Positions 39,612 to 54,085 of a stretch of 64,000 bases of DNA are shown here, one piece after another. The translations under genes were made by a program, and so were the position numbers. The first letter of the stretch is position 1, and each line of letters opens with the position of its first letter. The notes beneath the pieces were generated by a model. That model saw only the letters and a list, made by a program, of their open reading frames with translations. It was not told the origin of the DNA and made no database searches. The DNA is taken from the NCBI RefSeq assembly GCF_017591435.1, contig NC_059304.1:27847111-27911110 (forward strand). Direction: 5' to 3'. Source of the DNA: Portunus trituberculatus. Lineage: Eukaryota > Arthropoda > Malacostraca > Decapoda > Portunidae.

Positions 39612-40767
39612 TAAGGTCCTGGGTTACGTTGGTCTCAAGTTACGTCAAACTCGCACTTATGTCAGTCCACTATAAGGCAATTTAAGATTTAAAAAATTGA
39701 AAATTTATAAATCGTAAAGCGCGGGGTTTATTGTTATTGTTGGCCGCCAGGCGTCACTAGTGGTTATCCACCACACCACCCACCTCATGCTTGAATACAA
39801 TAACACTCTACGTACCTCAGTTCCACCACACCGTCGCCCCTGGCAAGAGTGTTCCTACATCTGCGTTTGCTGACTATCTTAGTATCTTGCTCAGTGGCAC
39901 CAAAAAAAAAACTCCTGAGTGATAGCAGTGATGCTAAGAAAAGGAAAACCATTACGCTACAAGAAAAAGTGGACATAATTAAAAGACATGAGAAGGGAGG
40001 CAGCAGCTGTGTGTAAGGGAGTGAAGAAGAAAATGGGAAGCCCGTTACCATGACAACGGGGAGGTTGACGACCTTGAGGGCTCACGCACCTATCACAACA
40101 ATAACAACTCCGGAGCCTTCGCCTGGGCCACACGACACTCGCAGCTCACTTGCACCGTCTGCGCTTGTCTGCTGATCCCTATTGCCCTTTCCTATTGCAT
40201 TTCCTGCCCCGCTGCCCACGCTTCTACTCCCACCGCACTGCACTACGCTCCCAGCTGTCCGCCCTGGGCGTCACAACATTCGACCTGCCCACCCTCCTGG
40301 CGGCCTCAGGCGTCCACACCTCTGGCAACATGCAGTCATTCGCGTTCACGGCCCTAATCAACAACAAAAACAAGCTTGTGTTTCATATTCCTACATAGTT
40401 GTAAATAATATAACAATATAACCTTTTACTTATATAATGCTTCTACTCCTACCGCACTCCACAAAGCTCCCAGCTGTCCGCCCTGGGTGTCACAACATTC
40501 AACTTGCCCACCCTCCTGGCGGCCTCAGGCCGCCCCTCTCGGCAACCTGCAGTCCTTCGCGTTCGCGGCCCTAATCAATATATTCCTACATAGTTGTAAA
40601 TAATATACCAATATAACAATATAACCTTTTACTTACCTGAATAACCATAAAAAATTATTGGTTGAAAACTCGATAATATGCTTTGAAAGTACAAAAACTT
40701 GAGTTACGTACAAAATCGACTTATGTCATGTTTCAGGAATGTAACTCTGACGTAACTCGGGACCTTA

Positions 40768-40841
<74 letters not shown>

Positions 40842-42517
40842 TATATATATACACTTAACCCTCAGCTATTGCACCCAATTGGGGCCGAAATAGCCGCTCC
40901 ATAGCCAAAAACGCGATAGCCGAATTGATCTTTGGCGGGAAGGCGGTTTTGGCCAATGAGCGCTCAGATATTCCATGATGTCATGGCGGGACGCGCTATA
41001 GCAGGCATCTGAGGTCGCAATAATGAAATTTTAGCAGCTTTTCATGGGTGTGCGATAGCAATAAAACGTGATAGCCGAAGTCGCGATAGCCAAGGGTTGA
41101 CTGTATATACATACAGTATCCACAAAAAGTATAGAGCGCTCCCCATTGAAATCGATGCTAAAAAGCGCTCTGAACTTGTTGCGTTTTCCGCCGCTGTCAG
41201 GCATATGGTTATTATAATTTCACATTTGGCAACTCAGCTGGCTATCTGGCAGCGCACTCAGCTTGTATTTTCTCGCCTCAGTGCTCATTGAGCTCTTATG
41301 GAGGGAGTTTATGTTACATTTTCCTCCTGCCTTCTACCCCCTTATTTATGTTGTTATGCTTTGTGGCGCTGCAGTTTTAGGAGACATTCATCCTGATGGC
41401 TCCTACTAACCTTAGTGGAGAAGAAAAGGCTCGTATTTTGGCCTGGAAGACTGAAAATGTGTTGACGAAAAAAATTTCAAGACGTACAGGGGGAGGTGAG
41501 AGCACCATCCGACGTGTGGTCGCTACCTCTCGTGGTCTTCCACCCAATGTCGTACCACCTCGAAAACCTGTCCCTGGAAGGCCTAGAAAGACCTCTAAGT
41601 GTACTAACAACATCCTATGACGTGAAACACTCAATAATCCAGAGATTACAGCAGGTGAACTCAAAAGAAGCCATCTAACTTTGCTGGAAGGAGTGTCAGA
41701 ATGAACAATACAACATTGGTTCCAGAAGGAGCTTGGCCTACCCACGTACAAGCCTGCTGCCAAACCACTCCTCACACCATCAATGGTGAAGAAAAGACTT
41801 GCATTTGCAGACAAATACAAAGACTGGATTGCTGAACAGTGGAGGAGGGTATTTTCAGTGACGAAAGTACCTTCAAATGTGTAAGACCACGGCCAAGGAG
41901 GATCAGACGTCCCAAGAATTCCAATCGTTGCTCTCCTCAGTACACCTGCAAAACAGTGAAGCATTCTGACAGTGTGATGGTGTGGGGTTCATTTAGTGGT
42001 ACAGGGGGTCGTGCAGGGTTGTTTTTCCTTCCGAAAAACGTGACAATGAGAGCTGACAACTATATCAAAGTGCTAGATGAACATATGTTGCCTTTTTATG
42101 AAATTCATGGATGTGAATATTTTTTGTAGGATAATACATCATGTCACAAGGCAAAAAAAGTGATAAAATGGTTGTCTGATCATAATGTTGAGCTTATTGA
42201 GTGGCCAGGTAATTCTCCTGACTTAAATCCAATTGAGAATTGTTGGAATTATATGAAAAATTGGCTCTCAACCTGCAACACATCATCTGTACCGCGGCTC
42301 TCCCACGAGATCTTGAAAATGTGGACCACAGAAATGGAGCTGGATTACTTCAGAAACCTATCTGATTCAATGCCAAAACGTCTACAAATGGTCATTAAAG
42401 CTAAAGGACAGATGACCAAGTACTAAAACATTAGTATTGCTTATTTTCATAACATTCTCATTATGTTCGTGTTTTTTTCCTTTGAGCGGGAGGGGCACTC
42501 TATTCTTTTTGCGGATA

Positions 42518-42598
<81 letters not shown>

Positions 42599-45500
42599 CA
42601 GTAATACTCCGCTTAACGAACGTTCATTTAACGAATTTCCGGTTTAACGTACTATATAAAGTTAGACCAAAAGTCTGCATAACGTACAACTACATCCGTT
42701 TTAGCAAATTTTCTGGGTTTGAATTTGCCAGGTGAGGGACTGAATGCGGCAGCTTCGCTGTGATTGTCTGGTTCCCCACCTCTGTCTTTAGTGCTCCTGG
42801 AGCTGGATCCAAGATTCTTTAACAATGTCAGAGCAACCTCTTGCAGCGAAATGGTACCCATGAACGAGTGGAGGGACGGTGACAAGGTTGCTATCAGGTT
42901 GCTCTGAGGTTGTTGGGAACACTACCTCTGGAGGTGGTGTTACTGTCTTATTTATGCATTTATGTTCACAAAACAACATTTCTATTAGCTTTTTACAAAC
43001 CTTGCCCCCAAGAAAGGATTGTTTTGTAATGCATAAAGTGAAATCTTACATGGAATACCAAAAAATAAAGCAGAGATGAGACGCTCATGCTACGAGGATA
43101 ACCTTGACTCCATGGCAGTGAGTGATAGTGAATTAGTAATGAAATACCGCGATATTTAATTAATAATTCACTATCACTCACTGCCACGGAGTCGAGGTTA
43201 TCCTCATGGCATGAGCATATATGAATACTAAGATATGATATCCATTGTAGCAGGCAATAGAGGAGTGGAAACAAATATCATGGGGAAAGACAACACACAG
43301 GCTAAAAGGGTCACAAGAAGAAGAAAAAGCGGCCGAGTCGCCGCGAGTCTCCCGCTTCATCTGTGGCTCATCTCCTCTCTGCTTTATTTTTGGGTATTCC
43401 ATTAAGATTTCACTTTATGCATTACAAAACAATCCTTTCTTGGGGGCAAGGTTTGTAAAAAGCTAATAGAAATGTTGTTTTGTGAACATAAATGCGAGAA
43501 TGTGAGAGAATTTGTACGTAGCTCCTCTAACTTCCAATGACTCATATGACATCATAAAAGTAGTGGTACACTGGTGGCCCAATATACTGCCAAACGTATA
43601 TATAATTTTTTTTTTTTTTTTTTTTTAACCCATGTGGTATGTTGGGGACCAGCCCAGAATGCATCCCCCCCTATTTCCATTATTTCCTATGGGAAAATTA
43701 CGTCTGCTTAACGAATTTTCGCTCTACGAACAGCTTTGACACACCCTATCCTGTTCGCTAAGCGGAGTATTACTGTATTTATATACAGTGGAGACTCAAT
43801 ACTCGAACATCTAAATACTCGAACGCAAAAGTTTGATTTAATACTCGAAAAGATACCTGATAGTCGAACGTTCACACCCATGGTTGTAAACAAAGGCTCC
43901 CTGGCATCCCCCTTCCCCCTCAGCCAGTTGTGATTTGTGCTGCCGCGGTCATTAGAATAATATTCTCCTGCATTCTATCTGTAGCTTTTCATTTAGAAAC
44001 TTACATTAACACCAAAGGCTTATTAGTTGTGAAAATATCTGGTAATCAAACGGCTGCACATTTGGTCGTATATGATGATCCCACTTGCAACTGAAGGGAT
44101 CAACATAGTGGTGCCCAGACCCGGGAAAAACCGGGGACCTTTGAACAAAAAAAAAAAAAAACCACTCTGTTGATCCCACTTGCAAATGAAGGGATCAACA
44201 CTGGCAAAAGTGGGGCAGATGGAGGAGGGTAACTCATACCACGGCAGTCAGGGCTTGTCCTTCCATTTATTGGCGGCGGCAAGGAGCACAGTTTACATGG
44301 CGAGAGTTAGCAACAGCTGATGATGTGGCAGTGACATGTCACCTAAATCTAACATTTCTTAAATTGCTCAAGTAAATACAAATTTGTAATGAAAATATAT
44401 AAAACCAATCATTTGTAAAAAAATAACGAAATATGAAATATACACCTACTCAACCACATCTCCATTCTTCCTTTCTTTTTCAAGGGGGAACTAACTTAAC
44501 GTACTCTCAACATACTCCCCACCATAGGAGTTAACCTAAACTCCTATCCTCATCATGTGTTCCTAATCAAATACATACATTCAACTTAACTTGAGAGACC
44601 AATACAAATGAAGATACAGTACACAAATGTAGCATAATACAATGAAAATACAGTACACAAATGTAGTATAATACATCCAAGTGTCACCCAAGAATCACAA
44701 ATCACAAATGAAAATACAATACACAAATCATATGAAATAGTTCACATCTATAAATTCAGCTTCACAGGGTACTTTACCATTCGTCCTGAGCGATTACCAA
44801 CAGAGACAGGGCTAGAGTTACTAGAATCACTTCCTTCAGACTGATAGTCATGTTGTTCACTTTGTCCATTACCAATCTGGTCTGCAGCAGCATCATTATC
44901 ACAGCTTAAATCATTACAACTGGTCACCTCCAAGTCATGCACCCTCTGCACTGGTCTACATACTACACCCTTTGAGGTCCGGATTTTCAAACTTCTGATA
45001 ACATTGTCTCTACCAGGATACATTTCTACAATTACACCAAGAGGCCAAGACATTCTGGAGATATTATCTTCTTGGATCAGAACTAGGGATCCTTTCTTAA
45101 CCTTACATCTAGATACAGATCCTCTGACTGAAGGTGGCAAGTTTCTAATATAATCTGAGCACCAGAGTTTCCAAAACTTATTTAACTGCTGTTGATGCAC
45201 ATTTTCCTGGATGCAAAGATCTTTAGCAGACAGAGGTACATTGAAATTATCACAGTACTCTAACTGAGCTCCAAATGTGCATCCAATAAGGAAATGTGAA
45301 GAGGTCAATGAGGGTGAGGCCTCAGGATCCATACTAACAAAAGTCAGAGGTCTGGAATTCACACAAGCTTCTATTTCATTAAGGGTGGTTTCTAGCTCAA
45401 CTCTCGACAAACACTTGATACCTAGACTCTTCCTAAGGGCACCCTTTACAGATCTGACAAGATGCTCCCACCAACCTCCCCACCATGGGGCATGAGGAAC

Positions 45501-48500
45501 AATGAATTTCCAGTTAGGAGCAGTAGGACCTAAATTTTGCTGCAATTTCTTAGAAGCACTGATGAAAGTCTTTGCATTATCAGAATAAAATGTAGTGGGA
45601 AGTCCTCTCCTGGCAACAAATCTGCATAAAGCAAGTATACAATCTTTGATAGACAAAGAGTCTGTCAGCTCTAGGTGCACAGCTCTTACTACAGCACAAG
45701 TAAATAACAAAACATAGAACTTCTTGTTAGGAAAATCAATACAATACAGAGGTCCAGCATAGTCTAAACCAGTTACAGAAAAGGGTGGTAGTGGTTTTAC
45801 TCTGGATTGTGGCAGGGGGGCAAATGATTGATCACAAGCCTTTGACTCATACTTACGACAAACAATACAACCTTTACAAACACTCTTTTACCATTCTCCT
45901 TACACCAAAAATCCAGTACTGATTTCTTATAGTGGAAATAAGTGTTGCCACTCCGGCATGTTTAAGCAGATTATGTTGAAAGCAAATCAGAAGCATTGCC
46001 ACATGACAGGAAGGAATTATTATGAGATGTTTAATCTCATATGTGAAATTTGAATGTTCTAGCCTCCTTTTGATTCTCAAAATCCCTTCCTCATCCAAAA
46101 ATGGGTCAAATTTACTCAAAGTAGACTTTTTAGGAATAGTCTTACCTTTCTCTAAATTCTTAATTTCCACTGGGTATGCTTCTCTTTGCACACAATAAAG
46201 CATCTTTACTTTAGCTTTACTTACTTACTTCTTGATATGTCAAAGCACCAGAACCCTTTACTTTACTTCTACAGTTATTGATAAATCTCATGACCCATGC
46301 AACAATATTTATGACCTTCTGGAGGCTACTCCAACGTGTAAATTCAAATGCAGGTGGTGACGAATCAATCGTCATATATGCCACCATATGCTCACCACAA
46401 GCTTCTTCAGTTGGCAATGTCTGATTCACCTTAGGACCATCTTTGCTGGGATGAGAGAGCCATGCTGGACCACTTAACCAATTTTCAGCAGATGAGAACT
46501 GTTTAGCCAGCACACCTCTGGAAATAGGTCAGCTGGATTAGTTTCCCCAGCACAATGAAACCAATTATTAGGTGAGGTTAGTGCCTGAATCTCTGATACC
46601 CTATTTCTTACAAAGGTTTTCTACTCACTGGGATGTCCCTTTATCCATGACAGTACAATGGTAGAATCTGTCCAACAAAAAACAGGAACAGAAATGTGAA
46701 GAGCTGATTTTACAAATTTGACTAATCTTGCAAAAGCAGAGCACCAAGCAATTCCAAGCAGGGTAAAGTTATACTCTTAATGGGAGCTACTCTCCCTTTT
46801 GACATGATGAAAGACACTTTAAACTTATCATCATCAAGCAAAGGCATCCGTAGATAGACACAAGCGATGTACCCCTTCTGAGAAGCATCACAAAATGCAT
46901 GGATCTCAATTTCTTCCGAGGTCTCCCACTGATGACCAGGAAAGCAACAACGCTTAACTTCCCAAGACTGTAATACATAAGTGTCTGTGAGCCAATTTTG
47001 AAATTTGTAGATTAATTTTTCTGGTAACAACTCATCCCAGGTAAGACCAAGTTTCCATATGTCCTGAAACAGGATTTTAATGTACATGATGAAAGGACTA
47101 ATGAATCCAAGAGGATCAAAAAGCTTAGCAATTAAACTAAGAACAGCTCTCTTATTTACTGTCAATTCTAAGGAATTTTGCACATTCAGGCCTGTAAATG
47201 AAAAACTGTCTTGAAAAACATTCCATTGTAACCCAAGAACCTTAACAGTGTCTTTGTCCTCTATACAAGGATCATAGATATTCTCCATCAGTGACTTGCT
47301 GTTTGACACCCACTTAGACAATGACATTCCAGCTGCTGCTAAAATGGAATGTGCCTCGAAAAGCCTAGACTGGCCCTCTTCAACACTCTCGGCTCCTGAC
47401 AACCAATCATCTACATATAAATTTTCCCTCAGTTCTTGCACTACCTCAGAGTCAGGGTACTGTTGGAGATGATATTTAATAGTGGCATTCAAAAGAAAGG
47501 GACTGCTTTTATTCCTGAATGGCACACGGGTGAATCTCATAGTGCGAACAGTGCCATTATGGGACTGCAGGAATCTATGCACATCTCTATCCTCTTCTCG
47601 GATACCAATCTGGAGAAAGGCTTTAGTAATGTCTGCTGTTAAAGCTATTTGCCACCGCCTAAATCTAACGAGTATCTCTACTAAGTCAGGGTTGAGGGAA
47701 GGACCAGTTTCTAAGCAGTCATTGAGTGATATACCATTATAACTAGGAGCTGACGCATCAAAAACTGGTCTTACCTTAGTTGAGGTGCTACCTTCCCGTA
47801 CAACTGGGCGATGAGGTAAATAGTACACTGGCTTTCCACTTGCAAGCTCAGATGAGGGGACCTCCTCAATAATGCTCTCCCTATCATAATCCTCAAGAAC
47901 AGCATCATACTCCCTTCCAAGACCTGGATCTCTTTCAGACCTGGAACATAAACTTTGTAGTCTTTTCCAAGCAAGTTTCTCATTATTCTGCAAATCAGAC
48001 TTAGCCAGATCAGATTTCCATGGTAAACCAACCTCATATCTACCATTAACATAGGAAACAGTTTTGTTAAATTCCTCTAGGACATAGTTAGGAGTAGAGT
48101 TGCAATACAATTCCTCAAAGTTAACTCCAATACTTTCTAAATCCCAAAACTTATTGCACTCTGACACAGAATTAACACACAAAAACTGAACAACTGTACT
48201 ATTTGATTTACCTTTAGTCCAAGAACCAGATAACACTCAGCCAAACACATTGTTCTGGGCAACAAGTCCTTCAGTTTGCAAAACCTGACCAGGAAGCATA
48301 AATTTCCAGTAGGAGTCTAGTCCTATTTATATATCCACAGTCACATTTCTTTAAGTAAGATAATCATCTGCAAGAGGCAGGGATACTAATCCTTTGACAA
48401 CATCCAAGGGTACACTATGGCAAAACAAGGGGGCACATATGAAAGGAATCTCAACTGTTTGCAAGGTGTGGGCTATACTTGTGCTGTCCCTAATGTTACA

Positions 48501-51500
48501 CATTTGGCCCTTAGTGGCCTTGTTACCAAATGCAGAATAAGTAACAGGCTCAGAACACACCCACTTCGGCCTGATCTTCTTAACAAAACTTCTGGAAATG
48601 TAAGACCTGTCTGATCCATTATCAAAAAGCACAGTAGCATGAACACATTGCCCTTGGGCATCATATACCTCTACCTTAGCCATCTGTAAAATGGTACTCA
48701 TTCTGTGTGTTGAGCATGAAGCACTTTAAGGCCTATTTGGGACAACTCCTACATGGTTTACCTGAAGGGTTGTACTTGCCTCTGTTTCATCTGCCTTGGT
48801 GTTCTTACCAGGTAGCGCATTCTGGTTTGCCAAACCACTGCTGTCCTTAGCTTCACCAGACACCTTCCTACAATATAGTATATTGTGATTACCCTTACAG
48901 TTTGAACATTTTGCTCTACACCCTTTTGCTATATGCCCTTTGTTGAGGCACCGGAAACACAGGTTAGCAGAATTGATCCTCTCCATCCGTTCAGCAAAGA
49001 TAACCTCAAAACACTAAAACATTTCTCACTTGGATGAGCCTTGCCGCAAAATCCGCACTTATCTAGGCCCATGGTCGAAGTGGTCTGAAGAACCGAGGCT
49101 GTTCTTCATGGCGTCTTTCTTCTTTCATATCCACCTAATGCTGACGAAGCTTCTTCCTTGGTGCCCTCACTTCTAAAGGACTCATACCGTTCTCTGTGCT
49201 CTAATTCCTGTTGGAGAAACTTCATAAGCTAAGAAAGATCACTCTCATGCCCTGATCCCTCTCTTGACCATTCCATGCGTATGTCGTGAGGAAGGCATGA
49301 CAGAATAACTGGAGTTAAAAATCACCCCATATTGGTCCTCCTTGACATTTAACGCCTCCAAACTACACACATGTGACACAAGTTGATCTTGCATCTTCCA
49401 AAGTGCTGCAATATACTGTGGTCCAGAGATTTTAGAAGGGGCAGTAATGTTGAGTAGCGCCTGAATGTGAGCAAATATGATGCGTTCAGATCTACCAAAC
49501 CTCTCCTTCAGCACTGAACAGGCAGTAGGGTAATTGGCAGCAGTGAGTGACAGGCCTTGTATCACCTGCTTAGCCTCACCCTCCAGGGAGGCATGCAAGT
49601 AGCCAAACTTACTGACATCTGGGATGTTTGACTCATCCACCAATGCCAGGAACTGGTCCCAAAAGGACTGCCATTCCAGTACATCTCCACTGAACTTAGG
49701 TAACTGGATAGTGGGCAGTTTCACTGTGTTTAGCACTGGCTCAGTACCATAACTTTTAACACTGGGATTTGGCTCACCTGATTGTTCAGCTTTGGCCATC
49801 TCCAACAACTTCTGGGCTGCTTGTAACCTCGGGATCCTTACTTTGCGGCGAAACTGGTTGGCTTCGTCAATGTCCTCTTCTAGTGAGTGATAGTGAATTA
49901 CTAATGAAATACTGCGGTATTTCATTAGTAATTCACTGTCACTCAGTGTCACGGAGTCCAGGTAATCCACATGGCATGAGCATATATGAATACTGAGATA
50001 TGATATCCATTATAGCAGGCAATAGAGGAGTGGAAACAAATTTAATATCGTGGTGAAAGACAACATGCCAAGCTTAAAAGGTCACAAGAAGAAGAAGAAG
50101 CGGTCAAGTCGCCAGAGTCTCCTCCGTTCTATGGCCGATCTCATCATCTCTGCTTTATTTTTTGGTATTCCATGTAAGATTTCACTTTATGCATTACAAA
50201 ACAATCCTTTCTTGGGGGCAAGGTTTGTAAAAAGCTAATAGAAATATATATACAGTAATTGCCCGCGTATCTGGATCGCCACTATCCGGAATTCGCTGCT
50301 ATCCAGAGCTGCCCCCAAGCATATTCAAAGCTACCGCGTGAGTGATCCCTCAATCCCGCTAGGCAGCATACGGCAGCACTTAGGCGGAATCACAGTAATA
50401 CTTTTTCCGTCGTCTTCAAATATTTCCGTTGGTTTTTTACTGTTCTGTCAATTCTTTCCGTTGTCTTGAGCCAGACGGAACACACCATTTTCCTCTAGCG
50501 TAATTATTGTTCCAGCCTAGCAGCGAAGTGGTTCATTTGTTTGTTTACATTTCTCTGTGAGACGCTCCAAGGCAGAACTTCCAAGTATCAAATGGCCAAG
50601 ATGAGCTGTTCTGTCATTTATGAGTTTATTTTTTGATAATTAAATAACCTTTCCGTCAGGATGCCATTTTTAAATGTCTTGTGTGATTGTGTCATAGCCT
50701 GACTCACGCCCTACACAGTACTTGGCCAGGAGTCAAGTAGGGAGGTGTGTCATTTAGCTCTCTAATTTTTGTTTGACAGATATAAGTTGATGAGAATTAG
50801 AATGAGAAACATCAAGAAGAGAAGACAACTAGAAACAAACAAACAAATATATCGTTGTGAGACAGCTGGAATTTCATTTCTGGCCTCCCCTCTCCCCTCT
50901 GTCATTCGTGTTATCTCCCCCTCCAAGACTCTGCCTCACCCCATGCCTCACTGCCAGGCTTCTCCACTATCTCTCTATATCATAAGACTGTTATGATCTT
51001 TTCAAACACTTTTTTTTTTTTCTTGCTGCCTTCATCATCACAACTTTAAATGTTAGCTCTCACAATAACACTGTTACAAAAAATTATGTTGAGACAAAGG
51101 TAGAAAGCTGCACCAGACAAACAATGAATGCTTCACTATCATTAGCTCACTTCAACACCCTAATAATGACTCAGTAGTGTCCAGTTTAGCAATGAAACAG
51201 CAGATTGCCATGATGCTGCTGATGGCCCCTTCCCAACCCTTACATTTTCTAGAGAAACAGGTATCTAATATGTTATCATTCGATCATTCTCCAGGAAGTC
51301 ATTATTGTATACACAATCATTTAATGTGCTTTCATTCATAGTTTTTTTACCCATTTGGGTTATTTACATGTTTTTTCTCAATTTATATGGGGTTGGGAGA
51401 GAAAATTCTGCATATCCGGATATTTCGCGTATCCGCCAGGGCCTTGGCTGCTATGATCCGGATACGCGAGCGATTACTGTATATATATATATTTTTTTAA

Positions 51501-51643
51501 CCCATGTGGTATGTTGGAGACCAGCCCAGAACGCATCCCCCCTATTTCCAATATTTCCTATAGGAAAATTATGTCTGCTTAACGAATTTTTGCTCTATGA
51601 ACAGCTTTGACACCCCCTATTCTGTTCGTTAAGCGGAGTATTA

Positions 51644-51726
<83 letters not shown>

Positions 51727-54003
51727 TATATACACATACAGTGGAAACTCAATACTTGAACTTAATTAGTTCCAAATGGCTGTTCAAGTATCAAAAAGTT
51801 TGACTATCGATACCTATAAATCAGGTAATTCGTTCTTGTCATAGCAAAACCTCAAGTTGATAAAAATTTCAAAGTATTTTTTTTTATATAATTTTGATTT
51901 GTACATAATGTAAGTGAAGGCTGGTGATGGATAAGGTAGAAGAGGTGGGGAGAAGGATGAGGAGGAGGAGGGAGGTCAGAGGACGAGTCACCATCTACGG
52001 AAACGTCTGGTATGATTCCTTTGAACCCACTAGTGCAGGGATGTGACTCAATAACACTTGCACCTTCACTAGATTCCTTCTTTTCACCACCAGTAAGCTG
52101 CTTTGGTGTCACTGTAAGTTTCTAAATGAAAAACTACCATCAGAATGCAGAAGAATGTGGCTTTCTTCAAAACTGCAGTAGGATTAGGTATTTTTTTTGA
52201 GTACAGGTAACTCTTGATTTACGTGTTTTTGTAAAAAAAGACTGAAAAAATATTATAATTAATTCAATTTACATGATCGGTTTGCTTATACACGATTTGG
52301 CCCAACCGCATTTTCAAACTGAGCGTCGGACACAATTTCAAACTGCGCCAGAGAGTTCCGCAGCTGGCCGATAGGTGGGAGGTCCGCTGCTCCTTCCTCT
52401 TCCTGCGTCTCATTTGCAGCACACCAGTGGAAGATGTAGTACTAGAAGAGGATGTGGTGGAAGCAGATGAAGCGAGTCGGTGACTCGGAGGTGGACAGCG
52501 ACGGCGAGTACTTGTGAGGGGTGAAGACATTGGCATCCTGCATTTATTTCTTTACTAGTGTTTACTTTTATACTGTGGGGTTATTTTTGATAAGTGGATT
52601 TTTGATAAACTGGAAAAGCTCAGAGGAAGATGGTGACTGACTGTGGTGTGAGTGGTGAAGGCAGTGACACAATGAGTGTTGTGTTTACGTATTCTTTGTT
52701 TTGTTGTTTTCTCATTGTTTTTTGCTTTCTCTTATTATTTCTTGCTTTTACCTCCCTTTACTTTAAATACACTTCTAGTATTTAGAATGGTAAATAATAA
52801 AAACATGTTAATTTAGCTAAATAAAAAGAGTATTTTGTACGAATTTTTTTGGACCACATCCCGCATCCCCCATATTATCTATTGTTTCTTATGAGAATTA
52901 CAAGTTTGTTTTATGCGAATTTAGAAATTCTTGGAATATATCTATCACGTAAATCAAGAGTTACCTGTAATAAATCAAACTTTTGCATTCAAGTATTAAA
53001 CAGTTTGACTATTATGATGTTCGAGTATTGAGTCTCCATTGTATATCATGTTTCAACTACATCACAAATGTATCGGCACTGAAATGCTGCTCTAAGATTT
53101 GTTGTTTGGTGGAGGTGCATTAAAGATTGAAGCAATTGTTCTATAAGACAGAAAACCATGATTTTTTTTGATGAAGTGAAAAGGAATTCAGCAAATAGAA
53201 TGATCTTAAAAATTATTACTTAACTCAGGTCTGGTGGCCCAGCGACATTATAGGCTGGGGCATGGCATAGGTCGGTCCGGGGACATTTCTGAGATCCAGC
53301 CCAAAGCTGCAGGTTCAAGCCTCCTCAACAAACTTACTAATGCTATGGTTCTTGACCTCATAAGGAGGATTGGTAAGCTGATTGTTCACTTTATATCAAA
53401 CATGGCTCAGCTGCTTTAATGAATAGTGTTTAGGGCTCCATGACCTACTATGAACTGCTATCCCATCTAGTAAATTTTTCATGTGACTGATATTTATCAT
53501 CTACCTGTCTTGTGCTGAATGAAAAAGGGTGTGAACTTGTTAATATATGTAGATGTGATTTTATGTTACAAATCTTAGCTTTTGTTAACATAATGTATGT
53601 TGTTTGGAAAAGTGATGGAACTTTTTTGTTATTTATGTAGTTTGCAATTTAAGAAGGAAACAACCTTACGACTTAGCTAAATAGTGATATTCCATTCACA
53701 AAAAACAGAAAAGAAAGTCTTATGTCATTGATTAACAAAAATGAATAAATAAGCATTCACATTTTTCTTGTGTGATGAAAATTATCCTAGGAAAAAGGTT
53801 TTCCAGCCTTTTATTGGTTTCTATTTCTATTTCCTTTTATGATATGAACATATGTTTTTCTAAGATTCCACATCATAGATAAAATTCTGTTACATAATTT
53901 CTGTACATGTAAATGTAGGAATTTTTCATAAATTGGAGGATATTTAACACTTTTTAAGATTATTACACAAGAGAGAATAAATGATAGTGAATGTCTTACC
54001 TTG

Positions 54004-54085
<82 letters not shown>

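Larger units (their letters stand above)
44168..49881 (-). mobile_element. BEL/Pao LTR retrotransposon, 5'-truncated
   Basis: About 5.7 kb on the minus strand, antisense to SEPSECS, inside intron 2. The order is gag, zinc knuckles, protease, reverse transcriptase/RNase H, integrase and 3' LTR, as in BEL/Pao elements. The 5' LTR, leader and gag N-terminus are replaced by F10 copy C. Coding frames are long but broken, so the insertion is moderately old. Confidence 0.93.

Noticed and set aside
44113..44150. tRNA gene
   Set aside because: On the minus strand there is a GTTCAA word and a terminal CCA, but no full cloverleaf. A primer-binding site for the BEL element explains it better.
49882..49970. 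Start of BEL gag at the ATG at 49970
   Set aside because: The first residues are encoded by the F10 palindrome, which is repeated elsewhere without gag.
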